From a bacterium (lineage in GTDB: Bacteria; SZUA-79; Acidulodesulfobacterales; Acidulodesulfobacteraceae): 64,000 bases of DNA. The translations under genes were made by a program, and so were the position numbers. This document shows positions 41,721-51,096 of the stretch, piece after piece. The stretch is taken from positions 1 to 64,000 of the forward strand of contig JAJYJI010000001.1 in the NCBI GenBank assembly GCA_021789605.1. Direction: 5' to 3'. The first letter of the stretch is position 1. Each line of letters starts with the position of its first letter. Below the pieces are notes generated by a model. It was not told the DNA's origin, did not search any database, and worked only from the letters and a program-made list of their open reading frames with translations.

Positions 41721-43121
41721 ATGGCAAATAAAACGGCAAAAGATAAGGCGGCCGCAGCGGGCAAGATAGATTTCCTGACGCCTAAAGAAATAATCAAAGA
41801 ATTGGATAAATACGTCATAGGACAGGACAAGGCTAAAAAATCCGTCGCTATCGCGTTAAGGACGCGTTTCAGGAGAAACAGCGTTCCCGACGATATAAGG
41901 GAAGACATAGTGCCTAAAAATATTCTTCTCATAGGGCCTACCGGGGTAGGTAAAACCGAAATAGCAAGGCGCATAGCAAAACTTTCCGACTCGCCGTTCA
42001 TTAAAGTCGAAGCGTCGAAATTCACTGAAGTAGGATATATGGGGCGCGACGTAGAGTCCATGGTCAGGGACCTTGTCGAAACGGCTTATATGAACGAAAA
42101 AACGAAAGAAACCGAACAGGTTATCGATAAAGCAAAACAGAACGCAGAAGAACTGCTTTTAGATTTGCTGGTGGCGCCTCCCCCAAGGGCTCCAAAGAAA
42201 AACGGCCAGCCTGAGCCGGAAAAAAACAGCTATGCCAATACGAGGGAAAAATTCAGGAAAATGTTTTTAGAGGGAAAATTGGACGACAGATTCGTCGAGA
42301 TGGAAATTAAGTCTTCCGCCAGACCGCCTATTCCGGTTATAGAAATATTTTCACAGTCGGGAATAGACGATATCGGGCAGGATTTTAAAGATATATTTTC
42401 CAATATTTTTCCAAAACAAAAAAAAGTCGAAAAGGTGAGGGTTCCGGAAGCCTATGAGATATTGGCTCGCGAAGAAAGCGAAAGGCTCGTGGACAACGAC
42501 AAGGTCGTACAGAACGCCGTTCAAAGGGTGGAAAATTCCGGACTGATATTCGTGGACGAAATAGACAAGATTGCGTCGCGGGAAAAGTCTTACGGTCCCG
42601 ACGTTTCGAGGGAAGGCGTCCAGAGGGATTTACTGCCCATAATCGAAGGTTCCAACGTTATGACTAAATACGGAATAGTCAAAACCGACCATATATTATT
42701 TATCGCCGCCGGCGCTTTCCACGTTTCCAAACCTTCGGATTTAATTCCCGAACTTCAGGGAAGATTTCCCATAAGGGTCGAAATGGATTCCCTTTCCAAA
42801 AAAGATTTCGTAAGAATATTAAAAGAGCCTAAAGGCGCGTTGATAAAACAGTATTACGAACTCCTTAAAACCGAAAACGTAAGCATAAATTTTACGGAAG
42901 ACGGGATAGAAAGAATTGCCGAAATTGCCGAAGAAGTCAATATAAAAACCGAAAATATCGGCGCGAGAAGACTGCATACTATTTTAGAAAAAGTTATGGA
43001 GGACGTTTCTTTCGAAGCCCCCTACAAGGCGGCGAAAAAAGTTACGGTTGACACAGATTACGTCGACGAAAGATTAAAGGACATAATTAAGGACGACGAC
43101 CTGTCAAGATATATACTTTAA
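41721..43121 (+). CDS. hslU: ATP-dependent protease ATPase subunit HslU
   Basis: The 466-aa protein is ClpY/Hsl[30 protein letters not shown], Walker [19 protein letters not shown] near residue 75, [34 protein letters not shown], and the C-terminal [15 protein letters not shown] that docks into HslV. An intermediate (I) domain spans about residues 125-245. It unfolds substrates for HslV using ATP. Its last TAA is part of the TTTAA target duplication of the adjoining mobile element, yet the protein end is intact. Confidence 0.96.
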   Translation: MANKTAKDKAAAAGKIDFLTPKEIIKELDKYVIGQDKAKKSVAIALRTRFRRNSVPDDIREDIVPKNILLIGPTGVGKTEIARRIAKLSDSPFIKVEASKFTEVGYMGRDVESMVRDLVETAYMNEKTKETEQVIDKAKQNAEELLLDLLVAPPPRAPKKNGQPEPEKNSYANTREKFRKMFLEGKLDDRFVEMEIKSSARPPIPVIEIFSQSGIDDIGQDFKDIFSNIFPKQKKVEKVRVPEAYEILAREESERLVDNDKVVQNAVQRVENSGLIFVDEIDKIASREKSYGPDVSREGVQRDLLPIIEGSNVMTKYGIVKTDHILFIAAGAFHVSKPSDLIPELQGRFPIRVEMDSLSKKDFVRILKEPKGALIKQYYELLKTENVSINFTEDGIERIAEIAEEVNIKTENIGARRLHTILEKVMEDVSFEAPYKAAKKVTVDTDYVDERLKDIIKDDDLSRYIL

Positions 43122-43191
43122 TCCAAAATTGCCGATAGAAGCAGTTAGAGCGGCTCATCCAGAAAAATAATTTTCTATCGGCAATTTTGGG
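43122..43191. mobile_element. 70-bp MITE-like element with TTTAA target duplication
   Basis: The ends TCCAAAATTGCCGATAGAA and, reversed, CCCAAAATTGCCGATAGAA match at 18 of 19 positions. TTTAA flanks it directly on both sides (43117-43121, 43192-43196). The element forms a long hairpin between hslU and argB that might also end transcription, though no T-run follows. Confidence 0.8.
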
Positions 43192-43214
43192 TTTAACAAG
43201 CGGAAGGACGCTAA

Positions 43215-44063
43215 ATGGAAGAATATATTAAAAAAGCAAAAGTTTTACTTGAAGCTCTGCCTTATATACAAAAATTCGCCTCAAAAACCTTCGTAATAAA
43301 ATTCGGCGGTTCGATTGCTTCCGACACCGGATTAAAAGAAAGCTTCATAAAAGACGTTATCCTTTTGAAACTCATAGGAATAAACATAATTATAGTTCAT
43401 GGCGGCGGCAAGGATATAGACTATTTTTTAAAGAAACTGAATATAGATATAAACTTTCACGACGGTTACCGGCTGACCGACGAAAAAACCATGGAAGTCG
43501 TCGAAATGGTTTTATCGGGAAAAATAAATAAAGACCTCGTCGCTTCGATAAATAAGTTTGGAGGGCGCGCCTGCGGTTTGTCCGGCAAAGACGGGAATCT
43601 TATTACCGCAAAAAAGTTTAAAGCCGCAAAGGTAGACCTTGGCTTTGTGGGCGAGGTGCAGAACGTCGATAAAAAAATTTTATTGGCGTTGGACCCATTG
43701 TTTATTCCCGTAATCGCTCCCGTCAGCATGGACGGCGAAGGCAATACTTTAAACATTAACGCCGATATTGCGGCGGCGGCGGTCGCGGCGGAACTTGAAG
43801 CGGAAAAACTTATTATATTATCCGACCGCGACGGACTTCTTAATTTTAATAACGAGCTTATTCCTTCCGTGAAAACGGCGGACATTAAAAATATGATAAA
43901 GGAAGGGGTTATTTACGGCGGAATGATACCCAAGGCTAATTCCTGCGCAGACGCCGTAAAAAGGGGGGTAAAGAAGGTCCACATTATAAACGGCTCGATT
44001 CCCCATGCGGTTTTACTGGAAATATTCACTAAAAAGGGCATAGGCACGCAGATAACGAACTAA
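43215..44063 (+). CDS. argB: Acetylglutamate kinase
   Basis: The 282-aa protein belongs to the amino-acid kinase family: FVIKFGGSIASD, IVHGGGKDIDYFLKKL, the NAG-binding LSGKDGNLITAKK and the late EGVIYGGMIPKANSCADAVKRGVKKVHIINGSI, which with the N-terminal helix (EYIKKAKVLLEALPYIQKFA) is typical of arginine-sensitive hexameric enzymes. It phosphorylates N-acetylglutamate, the committed step of arginine synthesis, and is probably feedback-inhibited. argD follows 39 nt later. Confidence 0.95.
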   Translation: MEEYIKKAKVLLEALPYIQKFASKTFVIKFGGSIASDTGLKESFIKDVILLKLIGINIIIVHGGGKDIDYFLKKLNIDINFHDGYRLTDEKTMEVVEMVLSGKINKDLVASINKFGGRACGLSGKDGNLITAKKFKAAKVDLGFVGEVQNVDKKILLALDPLFIPVIAPVSMDGEGNTLNINADIAAAAVAAELEAEKLIILSDRDGLLNFNNELIPSVKTADIKNMIKEGVIYGGMIPKANSCADAVKRGVKKVHIINGSIPHAVLLEIFTKKGIGTQITN

Positions 44064-44102
44064 AAAACCATAAAATAATAAATATCCGGCGGGAGATAAG
44101 AA

Positions 44103-45317
44103 ATGGATGCAGAAAACGTAAAAGAGCTTACCGGCAAATATATAATGAATACCTACGGCAGGTTCGACCTGACCCTTAAGGAGGGAAAAGGCTGCGCTTT
44201 GTTCGACGAGGACGGAAAAAAATATATAGATTTCGCTTCTGGAATCGCGGTAAACAGTCTGGGCTACAATAACGCGGCAATAAATTCCGCGCTCAAAAAA
44301 CAGCTTAATAAGTTAATCCACGCATCCAACTATTTTTATACCGAACCTCAGGCGCTGCTTGCGGAGAAACTCTGCAAAAATTCGTTTGCCGATAAAGTTT
44401 TTTTCTGCAACAGCGGAGCCGAAAGCGTCGAAGGAGCTATTAAACTTGCAAGGATATACGCAAGGAAATTTTCCAAAAGAGGCTATAAGATTATAGCCAT
44501 GCAAAATTCTTTTCACGGAAGGACCTTCGGGGCGCTTTCCGCGACAGGTCAGGACAAATACCATATCGGATTCGAACCATTGCTGGAAGGTTTTACGCAT
44601 GTAGAATTTGGAGATATGGATTCAGTAAAAAAATTGGTCAAAGGCACTCACGGGGGCGAATACTGCGCCGTAATAATCGAACCCGTGCAGGGAGAAGGGG
44701 GCGTCAACATAGCAGGCAAAGATTTCCTGAAAGGCCTCAGAGATTTAACGTCCGAAAACGACATGATTTTAATTTTCGACGAAGTGCAGGTCGGACTCGG
44801 CAGAACGGGCACACTTTTCGCTTATATGAATTTCGGCGTCGAGCCGGATATAATGACTCTCGCAAAACCTCTGGCGGGCGGGCTTCCGGTGGGGGCGGTG
44901 CTGGCGAAAGATTTTGCCGCAAAGGCGTTCGAACCCGGCAATCATGCGTCCACGTTCGGCGGAGGACCTCTCGTGATGTCGGCCGCGGGAGCTTTTTTCG
45001 ACGAGATAACCAAAGAAGGTTTCTTAGGCGGGGTTTTAAAAAAAGGAAATTATATAAAAGCAAAATTAAACGAATTAAAGATTGACTTTCCCGAATTCAT
45101 TAAAGACGTAAGAGGCATAGGGCTCATAGCCGCCATAGAATTTTACCGGTTCAAGGCAAAAGACATAGCGGTTAAACTGATAAAAGAAGGTTTTCTGACC
45201 ACGGCGGTTCAGGATAAAATATTGAGGCTTACCCCCCCATTAATTATAAAAAAAACGGAAATAGACCTGTTTATAGAATCTATTGTAAAAATTCTTAATT
45301 ATAATTATAATAAATAA
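44103..45317 (+). CDS. argD: Acetylornithine aminotransferase
   Basis: The 404-aa PLP enzyme has YIDFASGIAVNSLGYNN, FCNSGAESVEGAIKLARIYA, FHGRTFGALSATGQ, LIFDEVQVGLGRTGTLFAY and the PLP-lysine in DIMTLAKPLAGGLPVGAVLA. It makes N-acetylornithine and in many bacteria also serves lysine synthesis as N-succinyl-DAP aminotransferase. It is the second gene of an argB-argD unit closed by an intrinsic terminator, so argFGH form a separate unit. Confidence 0.94.
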   Translation: MDAENVKELTGKYIMNTYGRFDLTLKEGKGCALFDEDGKKYIDFASGIAVNSLGYNNAAINSALKKQLNKLIHASNYFYTEPQALLAEKLCKNSFADKVFFCNSGAESVEGAIKLARIYARKFSKRGYKIIAMQNSFHGRTFGALSATGQDKYHIGFEPLLEGFTHVEFGDMDSVKKLVKGTHGGEYCAVIIEPVQGEGGVNIAGKDFLKGLRDLTSENDMILIFDEVQVGLGRTGTLFAYMNFGVEPDIMTLAKPLAGGLPVGAVLAKDFAAKAFEPGNHASTFGGGPLVMSAAGAFFDEITKEGFLGGVLKKGNYIKAKLNELKIDFPEFIKDVRGIGLIAAIEFYRFKAKDIAVKLIKEGFLTTAVQDKILRLTPPLIIKKTEIDLFIESIVKILNYNYNK

Positions 45318-45321
45318 TTTT

Positions 45322-45361
45322 AAGAAACGGTTTTAAAGTTTTAAACAAACCGTTTCTTTTT
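45322..45361 (+). terminator. Intrinsic terminator after argD
   Basis: AAGAAACGGTTT and AAACCGTTTCTT form a 12-bp perfect stem (loop TAAAGTTTTAAAC), with a T-tract overlapping its end. It splits the arginine cluster into argBD and argFGH. Confidence 0.85.
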
Positions 45362-45438
45362 GGATTAATTTAAACCATTCTGATTAATTATAAAATTTAA
45401 TTATAAATTTATTAACCTTATAAGGTGTTCGTTAAATT

Positions 45439-46380
45439 ATGGAACCTGCAAGAAATTTTTTATCGGTTTACGATTTTACCGAGAGCGAAATATATGAACT
45501 TATTTTGAGGTCGGTCGTATTAAAGGAGGAAAGATTAAAAAGCAACCCCTGTCTCGAAGGAAAAAAAATAGGCCTTATTTTCGAGAAGTCTTCGACCAGG
45601 ACGAGGGTGTCTTTCGAGGTGGGCATAATGGAAATGGGAGGACATCCTATTTTTATGTCATCTAAGGATTTACAGCTTGGACGCGGAGAGCCCATAAAAG
45701 ACACGGCAAGGGTTCTCGGCGGCTATATAGACGGAGCCGTAATAAGGACGTTCGAACAGGAAAGAATCGAAACCTTTGCGCAGCATTTCGGAAAACCCGT
45801 GATTAACGGCCTTACCGACCTATACCATCCCGCGCAGATATTAACCGATATATTTACGGTTTACGAGACTAAAGGCAAATCTAAATACGAATCAAAATAC
45901 ATTATCAGAGATATCGTCGGAAATTTAAAAGTAGTTTATTTTGGCGACGCGAATAATATGGCAAATTCTTGGGTAAGCCTTCAGGCCGCGCTCGGCTTCG
46001 AACTTGTGCTGGCTATGCCCGAAGGGTTCGACATAGACGAAAAAGTTAAAGAAAACGCCGTAAAAAGAGGCGGCCGTTTCACGGTATCCCGCGATAAAAT
46101 TTCCGCCGCGAAAAATGCCGACGTTATTACAACCGACGTTTTTATCAGCATGGGGCAGAACGAAGAAAAAGAAAAAATAGATAAATTAAAGCCGTTCATT
46201 ATAGACGGCGACGTCGTAAAAAACGCCGCCGAGGACGTTATGCTGCTTCACTGCCTTCCCGTCCACAGAAATGAAGAAGTTACCGAAGAAGTGTTTGAAA
46301 GGTTTTCGGAGATAGTGTTCAGGGAAGCCGAAAACAGGCTCCACGTCCAGAAGGCTATAATGGAGCAGATTTTTACATAA
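45439..46380 (+). CDS. argF: Ornithine carbamoyltransferase
   Basis: The 313-aa protein shows FEKSSTRTRVSFEVGIMEMGG (carbamoyl-phosphate loop), SSKDLQLGRGEPIKDTARVLG, NGLTDLYHPAQILTDI and the ornithine-binding MLLHCLPVHRNEEV. It converts ornithine and carbamoyl phosphate into citrulline. Length and motifs are standard. Start ATG follows TAAGGTGTTCG. argG begins 47 nt after the stop. Confidence 0.96.
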   Translation: MEPARNFLSVYDFTESEIYELILRSVVLKEERLKSNPCLEGKKIGLIFEKSSTRTRVSFEVGIMEMGGHPIFMSSKDLQLGRGEPIKDTARVLGGYIDGAVIRTFEQERIETFAQHFGKPVINGLTDLYHPAQILTDIFTVYETKGKSKYESKYIIRDIVGNLKVVYFGDANNMANSWVSLQAALGFELVLAMPEGFDIDEKVKENAVKRGGRFTVSRDKISAAKNADVITTDVFISMGQNEEKEKIDKLKPFIIDGDVVKNAAEDVMLLHCLPVHRNEEVTEEVFERFSEIVFREAENRLHVQKAIMEQIFT

Positions 46381-46427
46381 GTTTTTAATATATAAATTTA
46401 TAAAGATATACGGAGAAATAATTTATT

Positions 46428-47636
46428 ATGGCTGCGGTAAAAAACAAGATTGTTCTGGCATATTCAGGGGGTCTCGATACCTCCGTGATTTTAAAATGGC
46501 TGATAAACGTTTATAAAGCCGACGTCATAGCCTATTGCTGCGACGTGGGGCAAAAAGAAGACCTTGACGCAGTAAAAGAAAAAGCCTTGAAAACAGGCGC
46601 GGCGGAAGCCATAGTAGAGGATATGAGGGAAGAGTTTGCAAAAAACTATATTTTCCCCGCGCTTAGAGGCAACGCCCTTTATGAAGGCTCTTATCTTCTT
46701 GGGACTGCTATCGCAAGGCCATTAATCGCAAAAAGGCAGATGGAAATAGCCGCTTTAACCGGCTCGAACTGCGTAGCACACGGAGCTACCGGCAAAGGAA
46801 ACGACCAGGTCAGGTTCGAGCTTGCGTATTCGGCCATAGACCCCGATATTAAAATAATAGCTCCATGGAGGGAGTGGCGCATTGCGTCAAGGACGGAGCT
46901 TGTCAAATATGCCGAAGACAACGGCATTCCAGTTCCCGTTACCAAAGAAAAACCGTATTCCAGCGATAAAAATCTTTTTCACATAAGCTACGAGGGGGGA
47001 ATACTTGAAGTTCTGGACAATGCCCCCGACGAATCCATGTTTGAAATCACCGCGTCGCCGCAGAATGCCCCGGATATTCCCGAATCCGTGGAAATCGGCT
47101 ATGAAAAGGGAAACCCGGTATCGTTAAACGGAAAAAAACTCTCTCCATTCAAAATAGTCGATAAGTTAAATATGCTGGCCGGAAGAAACGGCATAGGAAG
47201 GGCGGACATAGTCGAAACGAGAATTACCGGAATGAAATCGAGAGGAGTTTACGAAACGCCCGCCGGTACGGTTTTGAGTTCTGCGCACAGGCTTTTAGAG
47301 TCCATAACGCTTACCGGAGAGGAGATAGAGCTGAAAAACAGCCTCGCGCCCCAATATTCAAAGCTGATATACGAAGGCGGCATGTTCAGTCCGGAGTTTA
47401 AGGCTATTCAGGCGCTTATAGACGGCACGCAGGAATCTGTCAACGGAAAAATAGGATTGGAGCTATACAAAGGAAATATAAAGGTTTTATACAGAAAATC
47501 CGCAGGAAGCCTTTATTCTAAAAATATCGTAACGTTTGAAGACGACAAAGGGGCATATTCGCAGAGCGACGCGACAGGATTTATTAAATTGAAATCCGTC
47601 AGATATAAATTAATGGAAAAAGCGCGCAAAGCATAA
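46428..47636 (+). CDS. argG: Argininosuccinate synthase
   Basis: The 402-aa protein has the PP-loop IVLAYSGGLDTSVILKWL, CCDVGQKEDLDAVKEKA, SNCVAHGATGKGNDQVRFE and PAPRE-like segment IAPWREW. It condenses citrulline and aspartate with ATP cleavage. Complete and typical of bacterial type. It lies between argF and argH with short gaps, in one transcriptional unit. Confidence 0.96.
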   Translation: MAAVKNKIVLAYSGGLDTSVILKWLINVYKADVIAYCCDVGQKEDLDAVKEKALKTGAAEAIVEDMREEFAKNYIFPALRGNALYEGSYLLGTAIARPLIAKRQMEIAALTGSNCVAHGATGKGNDQVRFELAYSAIDPDIKIIAPWREWRIASRTELVKYAEDNGIPVPVTKEKPYSSDKNLFHISYEGGILEVLDNAPDESMFEITASPQNAPDIPESVEIGYEKGNPVSLNGKKLSPFKIVDKLNMLAGRNGIGRADIVETRITGMKSRGVYETPAGTVLSSAHRLLESITLTGEEIELKNSLAPQYSKLIYEGGMFSPEFKAIQALIDGTQESVNGKIGLELYKGNIKVLYRKSAGSLYSKNIVTFEDDKGAYSQSDATGFIKLKSVRYKLMEKARKA

Positions 47637-47689
47637 TCGCATAATCGAATCTCTAACCGTTCGGACCCGACAGGCGGTTCGTTGAAATT

Positions 47690-49126
47690 ATGGATAAAAA
47701 AAAGACTACCGGCGGCGTCCGGCATAATAATTTCTTAAGGGGGCGTTTCAAAGACGACATATCCGAAATGACCGCAGGCTTTACCTCGTCTTTAGACATA
47801 GACAAAAAACTCGCGGATTTCGATATCGACGGCAGTATCGCCCACCTTTACGCATTGAGAAAGGCCGGCATCGTCGGCGAAAACGAAAAAAACGACATAG
47901 AAAAAGCGCTTTTAAAAATAAAAGCCGGAATAAAAAGCGGAACGTTGGAACTCGATAAAAAATATGAAGATATTCATATGAATATCGAAAATAAACTTAC
48001 CGGGCTTCTTCCTGAAGCCGGCGCAAAACTTCATACCGGCAGGTCGAGAAACGACCAGGTTTCGGTAGATTTCAGGCTTTACGTAAAAAACGATATAAAA
48101 AATATAGCCGAAGCCCTTATAGGCTTAAGAAGCGAGCTTATAAAAATCGCATCTTCCAACATACGCACATTAATGCCCGGATATACGCATTTTCAGCATG
48201 CCCAGCCGGTATCTCTGGCGCACCATATTTTAGCGTATTACGAAATGTTTTCCCGCGATTTCGAAAAACTTGCGAACGCTTTTAAAACCGCCGACGTTTC
48301 GACGCTCGGCAGCGGCGCGCTCGCCGGCGCGGATTTCGATATAGACAGAAGGTTGGAAGCGCGGATGCTAGGCTTTTCCAATATTTCGAGAAACAGCATA
48401 GACGCGGTTTCGGACAGGGACTTCGCAATAGAATTTAATTTTGCCCTGTCCATGATAGCCCTTCATCTTTCGCGGTTTTGCGAAGAGCTTATCATATGGA
48501 ACGGCTCGGAATTCGGGTTTATAAAATTAAAAGACGAATTTACTACGGGGTCAAGCATTATGCCGCAAAAGAAAAACCCCGACGTTCTGGAGCTCATAAG
48601 AGGCAAAACCGGCGGCGTTATCGCCAATCTCTTGTCCCTTTTTATTATGATGAAAGCCCTTCCTCTTGCGTATAACAGGGATATGCAGGAAGATAAAAAA
48701 CCGGTTATGGAAAGCGCCGGCACAGTTTATAATTCACTGCTAATATTTAAAGAGATAATAAAAACCGTAAAATTTAATAAAGAAAATATGGCGGCCGGAC
48801 TTAAAGACGATTCTATTTACGCTACCGATATAGCGACTTATCTTGTTAAAAAAGGAATTCCTTTCAGGAAATCCCACGAAATCGTCGGCCGCTTGGTCGG
48901 ATATGCCGAAAGCGCCGGCAAAACCCTCTCGGAACTTTCGTTAAAAGAATATAAAAAAACCGCGGACGCTATAGAAAACGACATATTCGGCATCTTTAAT
49001 CCTGTAACTTCCGTTAATTCAAAAAAAACCGCCGGAGGAACGGCATTTAAAGAAATAGGAGCCGCCGTTAAAGCTTATGAAAAAGAAATCGGGAAACATA
49101 AAAAATTATTGGAAATACTTAAATGA
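47690..49126 (+). CDS. argH: Argininosuccinate lyase
   Basis: The 478-aa protein belongs to the fumarase/aspartase superfamily: HTGRSRNDQVSVDFRLYV, MPGYTHFQHAQPVSLAHH, and the signature loop FTTGSSIMPQKKNPDVLELIRG. It splits argininosuccinate into arginine and fumarate. Its 3' end overlaps the next ORF by 50 nt, so the downstream lipoprotein may be translationally coupled. Length is slightly above the usual 460 aa because of the C-terminal KEIGKHKKLLEILK. Confidence 0.95.
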   Translation: MDKKKTTGGVRHNNFLRGRFKDDISEMTAGFTSSLDIDKKLADFDIDGSIAHLYALRKAGIVGENEKNDIEKALLKIKAGIKSGTLELDKKYEDIHMNIENKLTGLLPEAGAKLHTGRSRNDQVSVDFRLYVKNDIKNIAEALIGLRSELIKIASSNIRTLMPGYTHFQHAQPVSLAHHILAYYEMFSRDFEKLANAFKTADVSTLGSGALAGADFDIDRRLEARMLGFSNISRNSIDAVSDRDFAIEFNFALSMIALHLSRFCEELIIWNGSEFGFIKLKDEFTTGSSIMPQKKNPDVLELIRGKTGGVIANLLSLFIMMKALPLAYNRDMQEDKKPVMESAGTVYNSLLIFKEIIKTVKFNKENMAAGLKDDSIYATDIATYLVKKGIPFRKSHEIVGRLVGYAESAGKTLSELSLKEYKKTADAIENDIFGIFNPVTSVNSKKTAGGTAFKEIGAAVKAYEKEIGKHKKLLEILK

Positions 49127-49589
49127 AATAAAAAGTTCCGTTAAACCGGCTCTGCCGCTGTTAGCTCTGCCCGTTATTTTTTCCGCTTTCGTTTTTTTAT
49201 CGGGATGCGCCAAAACGGCCGCCCCTCTGCCTCCGGAAATCGCCCCTCCCCATCCGCCCGCCGCCGTATCCGCCCAAAAAATTAAAAATGCCGTGCGCAT
49301 TATCTATAAATATAATTACGCCGCGGACAAAATTAAAGGATTTCTGATATATAAAAAATACTATAAGGATAAAAAGTCCGTAAAATATACCTGCGGACAG
49401 TCTAAGCCTTTTATTTTCCAGAATATTAAATTTAAGAAAAGATTCTCTCTGCCGGAAAACGAATTTTATTATAACGCGAATATAAAAAATCTGAAAAGCG
49501 GATACTATATATTCTGCGTAAAAAGCGAAAAAAAATACGGCATAAAGTCCGCTTTTTCCAATTTCGCGGCCGTCCGGATTATAAAGTAA
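49077..49589 (+). CDS. Small lipoprotein downstream of argH
   Basis: The 170-aa protein has a lysine-rich start, a hydrophobic segment and the lipobox FVFLSGCAK near residue 44, then a Pro-rich linker (PLPPEIAPPHPPAAVS) and a beta-rich, Lys/Tyr-rich domain ending FSNFAAVRIIK that resembles a fibronectin-III-like sandwich. From memory, a lipoprotein after argH is common in Deltaproteobacteria, but its role is unknown. The lipobox lies unusually far from the first Met, so a later start inside the argH overlap is likely. Confidence 0.65.
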   Translation: MKKKSGNIKNYWKYLNEIKSSVKPALPLLALPVIFSAFVFLSGCAKTAAPLPPEIAPPHPPAAVSAQKIKNAVRIIYKYNYAADKIKGFLIYKKYYKDKKSVKYTCGQSKPFIFQNIKFKKRFSLPENEFYYNANIKNLKSGYYIFCVKSEKKYGIKSAFSNFAAVRIIK

Positions 49590-49911
49590 AGTTAAAATTA
49601 TTATGTTTATTTAAAAAATATTTTGTATAATATTCTTTAAAACTGTAAAATATATAAAATTCTTAGATTCCGAACTTTATCCTGAACTTGCGGATTGTTA
49701 AGTTTTCACGGACACGGCGCCTTCTAGGAAAGCGGGCGCGTTTTAAGGCTCTTCGGGTATTCAGGCTTAGGCGCCCCGTCCGCCGTTTAATATTATATAT
49801 TATATATGCGTTTAATCGGGTCCAATTATAAATAGTTCTTAACGGCGATTTAACCGGCATATATCGAACATAATAATATAAAAGTCAATTTAATTTTAAG
49901 GAGGCATAATT
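49590..49911. other. 322-bp gap, no supported gene
   Basis: The gap has an AT-rich start, a GC-rich middle with inverted GGCGCC words (AAGCGGGCGCG, TTAGGCGCCCCG) and a TATATTATATAT stretch. A minus-strand 65-aa frame is very Arg-rich and looks accidental. An AAGGAGG-type site begins the NHL gene at its end. Confidence 0.5.
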
Positions 49912-51060
49912 ATGGCCTTACCTATCGCAAGGGAAAAGCTCGGCAAAGCGTTTTTTCTGTTAAGCATAATCATAATAATAGTACTCGCGGCGTTATTATT
50001 CGGAAAAAGATTCGGCCTTTTTTTTAAAAAGGCTCCGTTTTCTCTGAAACTAGTCAGAATTATAGGCTCGAAGGAGGGATTAAAAGGGCCTGCCGGCGTT
50101 GCGTTCGGCAAAAGAAACGATATATACGTCGTCGATTCCGGCAATTCCAGGGTCGTCAAATTTGGCATCAAGGGCAATTATATACGGCAATGGGGAATAG
50201 AAGGAAAAACAAGCGGCGAGTTCATGGTTCCGCTGTTTGCGTCTGCATACGGAAATCCCGAAAGGATATACGTCGTCGATTCCGGCAATTCGAGGATAGA
50301 GGTGTTTAAACCGGACGGAAGATTCGTTTCCGAATGGGGAAACGCAGGAAATAACGCTAAAACTAAGCTTTCCGAGCCTACTTTTGCCGGTTTTGCCTAC
50401 GATAAACTTTACGTCGCAAATTCGGGGGCGGACGACATAATTATATATTTTAAGGACGGACGCTTTTACGAAAGGAAGGGAAAAGCGGCTATACTTAACG
50501 CTAACGCGGGATTTAAAAGCGGCAAGGGTTCCGGGCATGGTTTAAAAACCGGCGCGGCGGACGGCGCAGATAATAAGAACGGCAAGAACGGCAAGAACGG
50601 CGGCAACGTTTCCGGCGCAAAGCCGGCCGCTTCCTTGCGAAAGGCCGCCGTTCTTGCCGATATTTTTAAGAAACCGGTCGGACTCGCTTTTTCCAAAAAA
50701 TATATCTATGTTTCGGATTACAGCCTTTCAAAGATACTCGTTTTCAACAGGGAGTTCGATTATATAGGGTCCATCGGCACTTCGGGAGATAGCGGCTATC
50801 AGCTGCATCATCCCGTCGGCATAGTTTATAAAAACGGCTATTTATACGTCGCAAATTACGGAAGAAGCATCTTAACGGTATTTAAATTGAACGACGGCTT
50901 TAACGTAGTTAAAACTTACAATTTCGGAACGCCCGGTTCGGGAAGAAGAAACTTTAACCATGAATCCAACATATCCATTTCACGAGGCGGGAAATATCTT
51001 GCCGTCGCCGATACGAACAACAACAGAATCCTGATATACCGTATTTTCGGCGCAAGCTAA
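49912..51060 (+). CDS. Membrane-anchored NHL-repeat beta-propeller protein
   Basis: The 382-aa protein has one N-terminal helix (AFFLLSIIIIIVLAALLFG) and NHL blades: PAGVAFGKRNDIYVVDSGNSRVVKF, RIYVVDSGNSRIEVFKPDG, KLYVANSGADDIIIYF, YIYVSDYSLSKILVFN, YLYVANYGRSILTVFKL and YLAVADTNNNRILIY, six in all. A low-complexity Gly/Asn/Lys insert (KNGKNGKNGGN) splits blades three and four. The propeller probably faces the periplasm and binds proteins or polymers; function is unknown. It precedes the flavoprotein gene by 36 nt. Confidence 0.8.
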   Translation: MALPIAREKLGKAFFLLSIIIIIVLAALLFGKRFGLFFKKAPFSLKLVRIIGSKEGLKGPAGVAFGKRNDIYVVDSGNSRVVKFGIKGNYIRQWGIEGKTSGEFMVPLFASAYGNPERIYVVDSGNSRIEVFKPDGRFVSEWGNAGNNAKTKLSEPTFAGFAYDKLYVANSGADDIIIYFKDGRFYERKGKAAILNANAGFKSGKGSGHGLKTGAADGADNKNGKNGKNGGNVSGAKPAASLRKAAVLADIFKKPVGLAFSKKYIYVSDYSLSKILVFNREFDYIGSIGTSGDSGYQLHHPVGIVYKNGYLYVANYGRSILTVFKLNDGFNVVKTYNFGTPGSGRRNFNHESNISISRGGKYLAVADTNNNRILIYRIFGAS

Positions 51061-51096
51061 AAAGCGGATATATATGTTTATGCTTATTATGCCTTT

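Noticed and set aside
49663-49860. 65-aa minus-strand ORF after the lipoprotein
   Set aside because: Very Arg-rich with no ribosome site; typical of a chance frame over GC-rich DNA.
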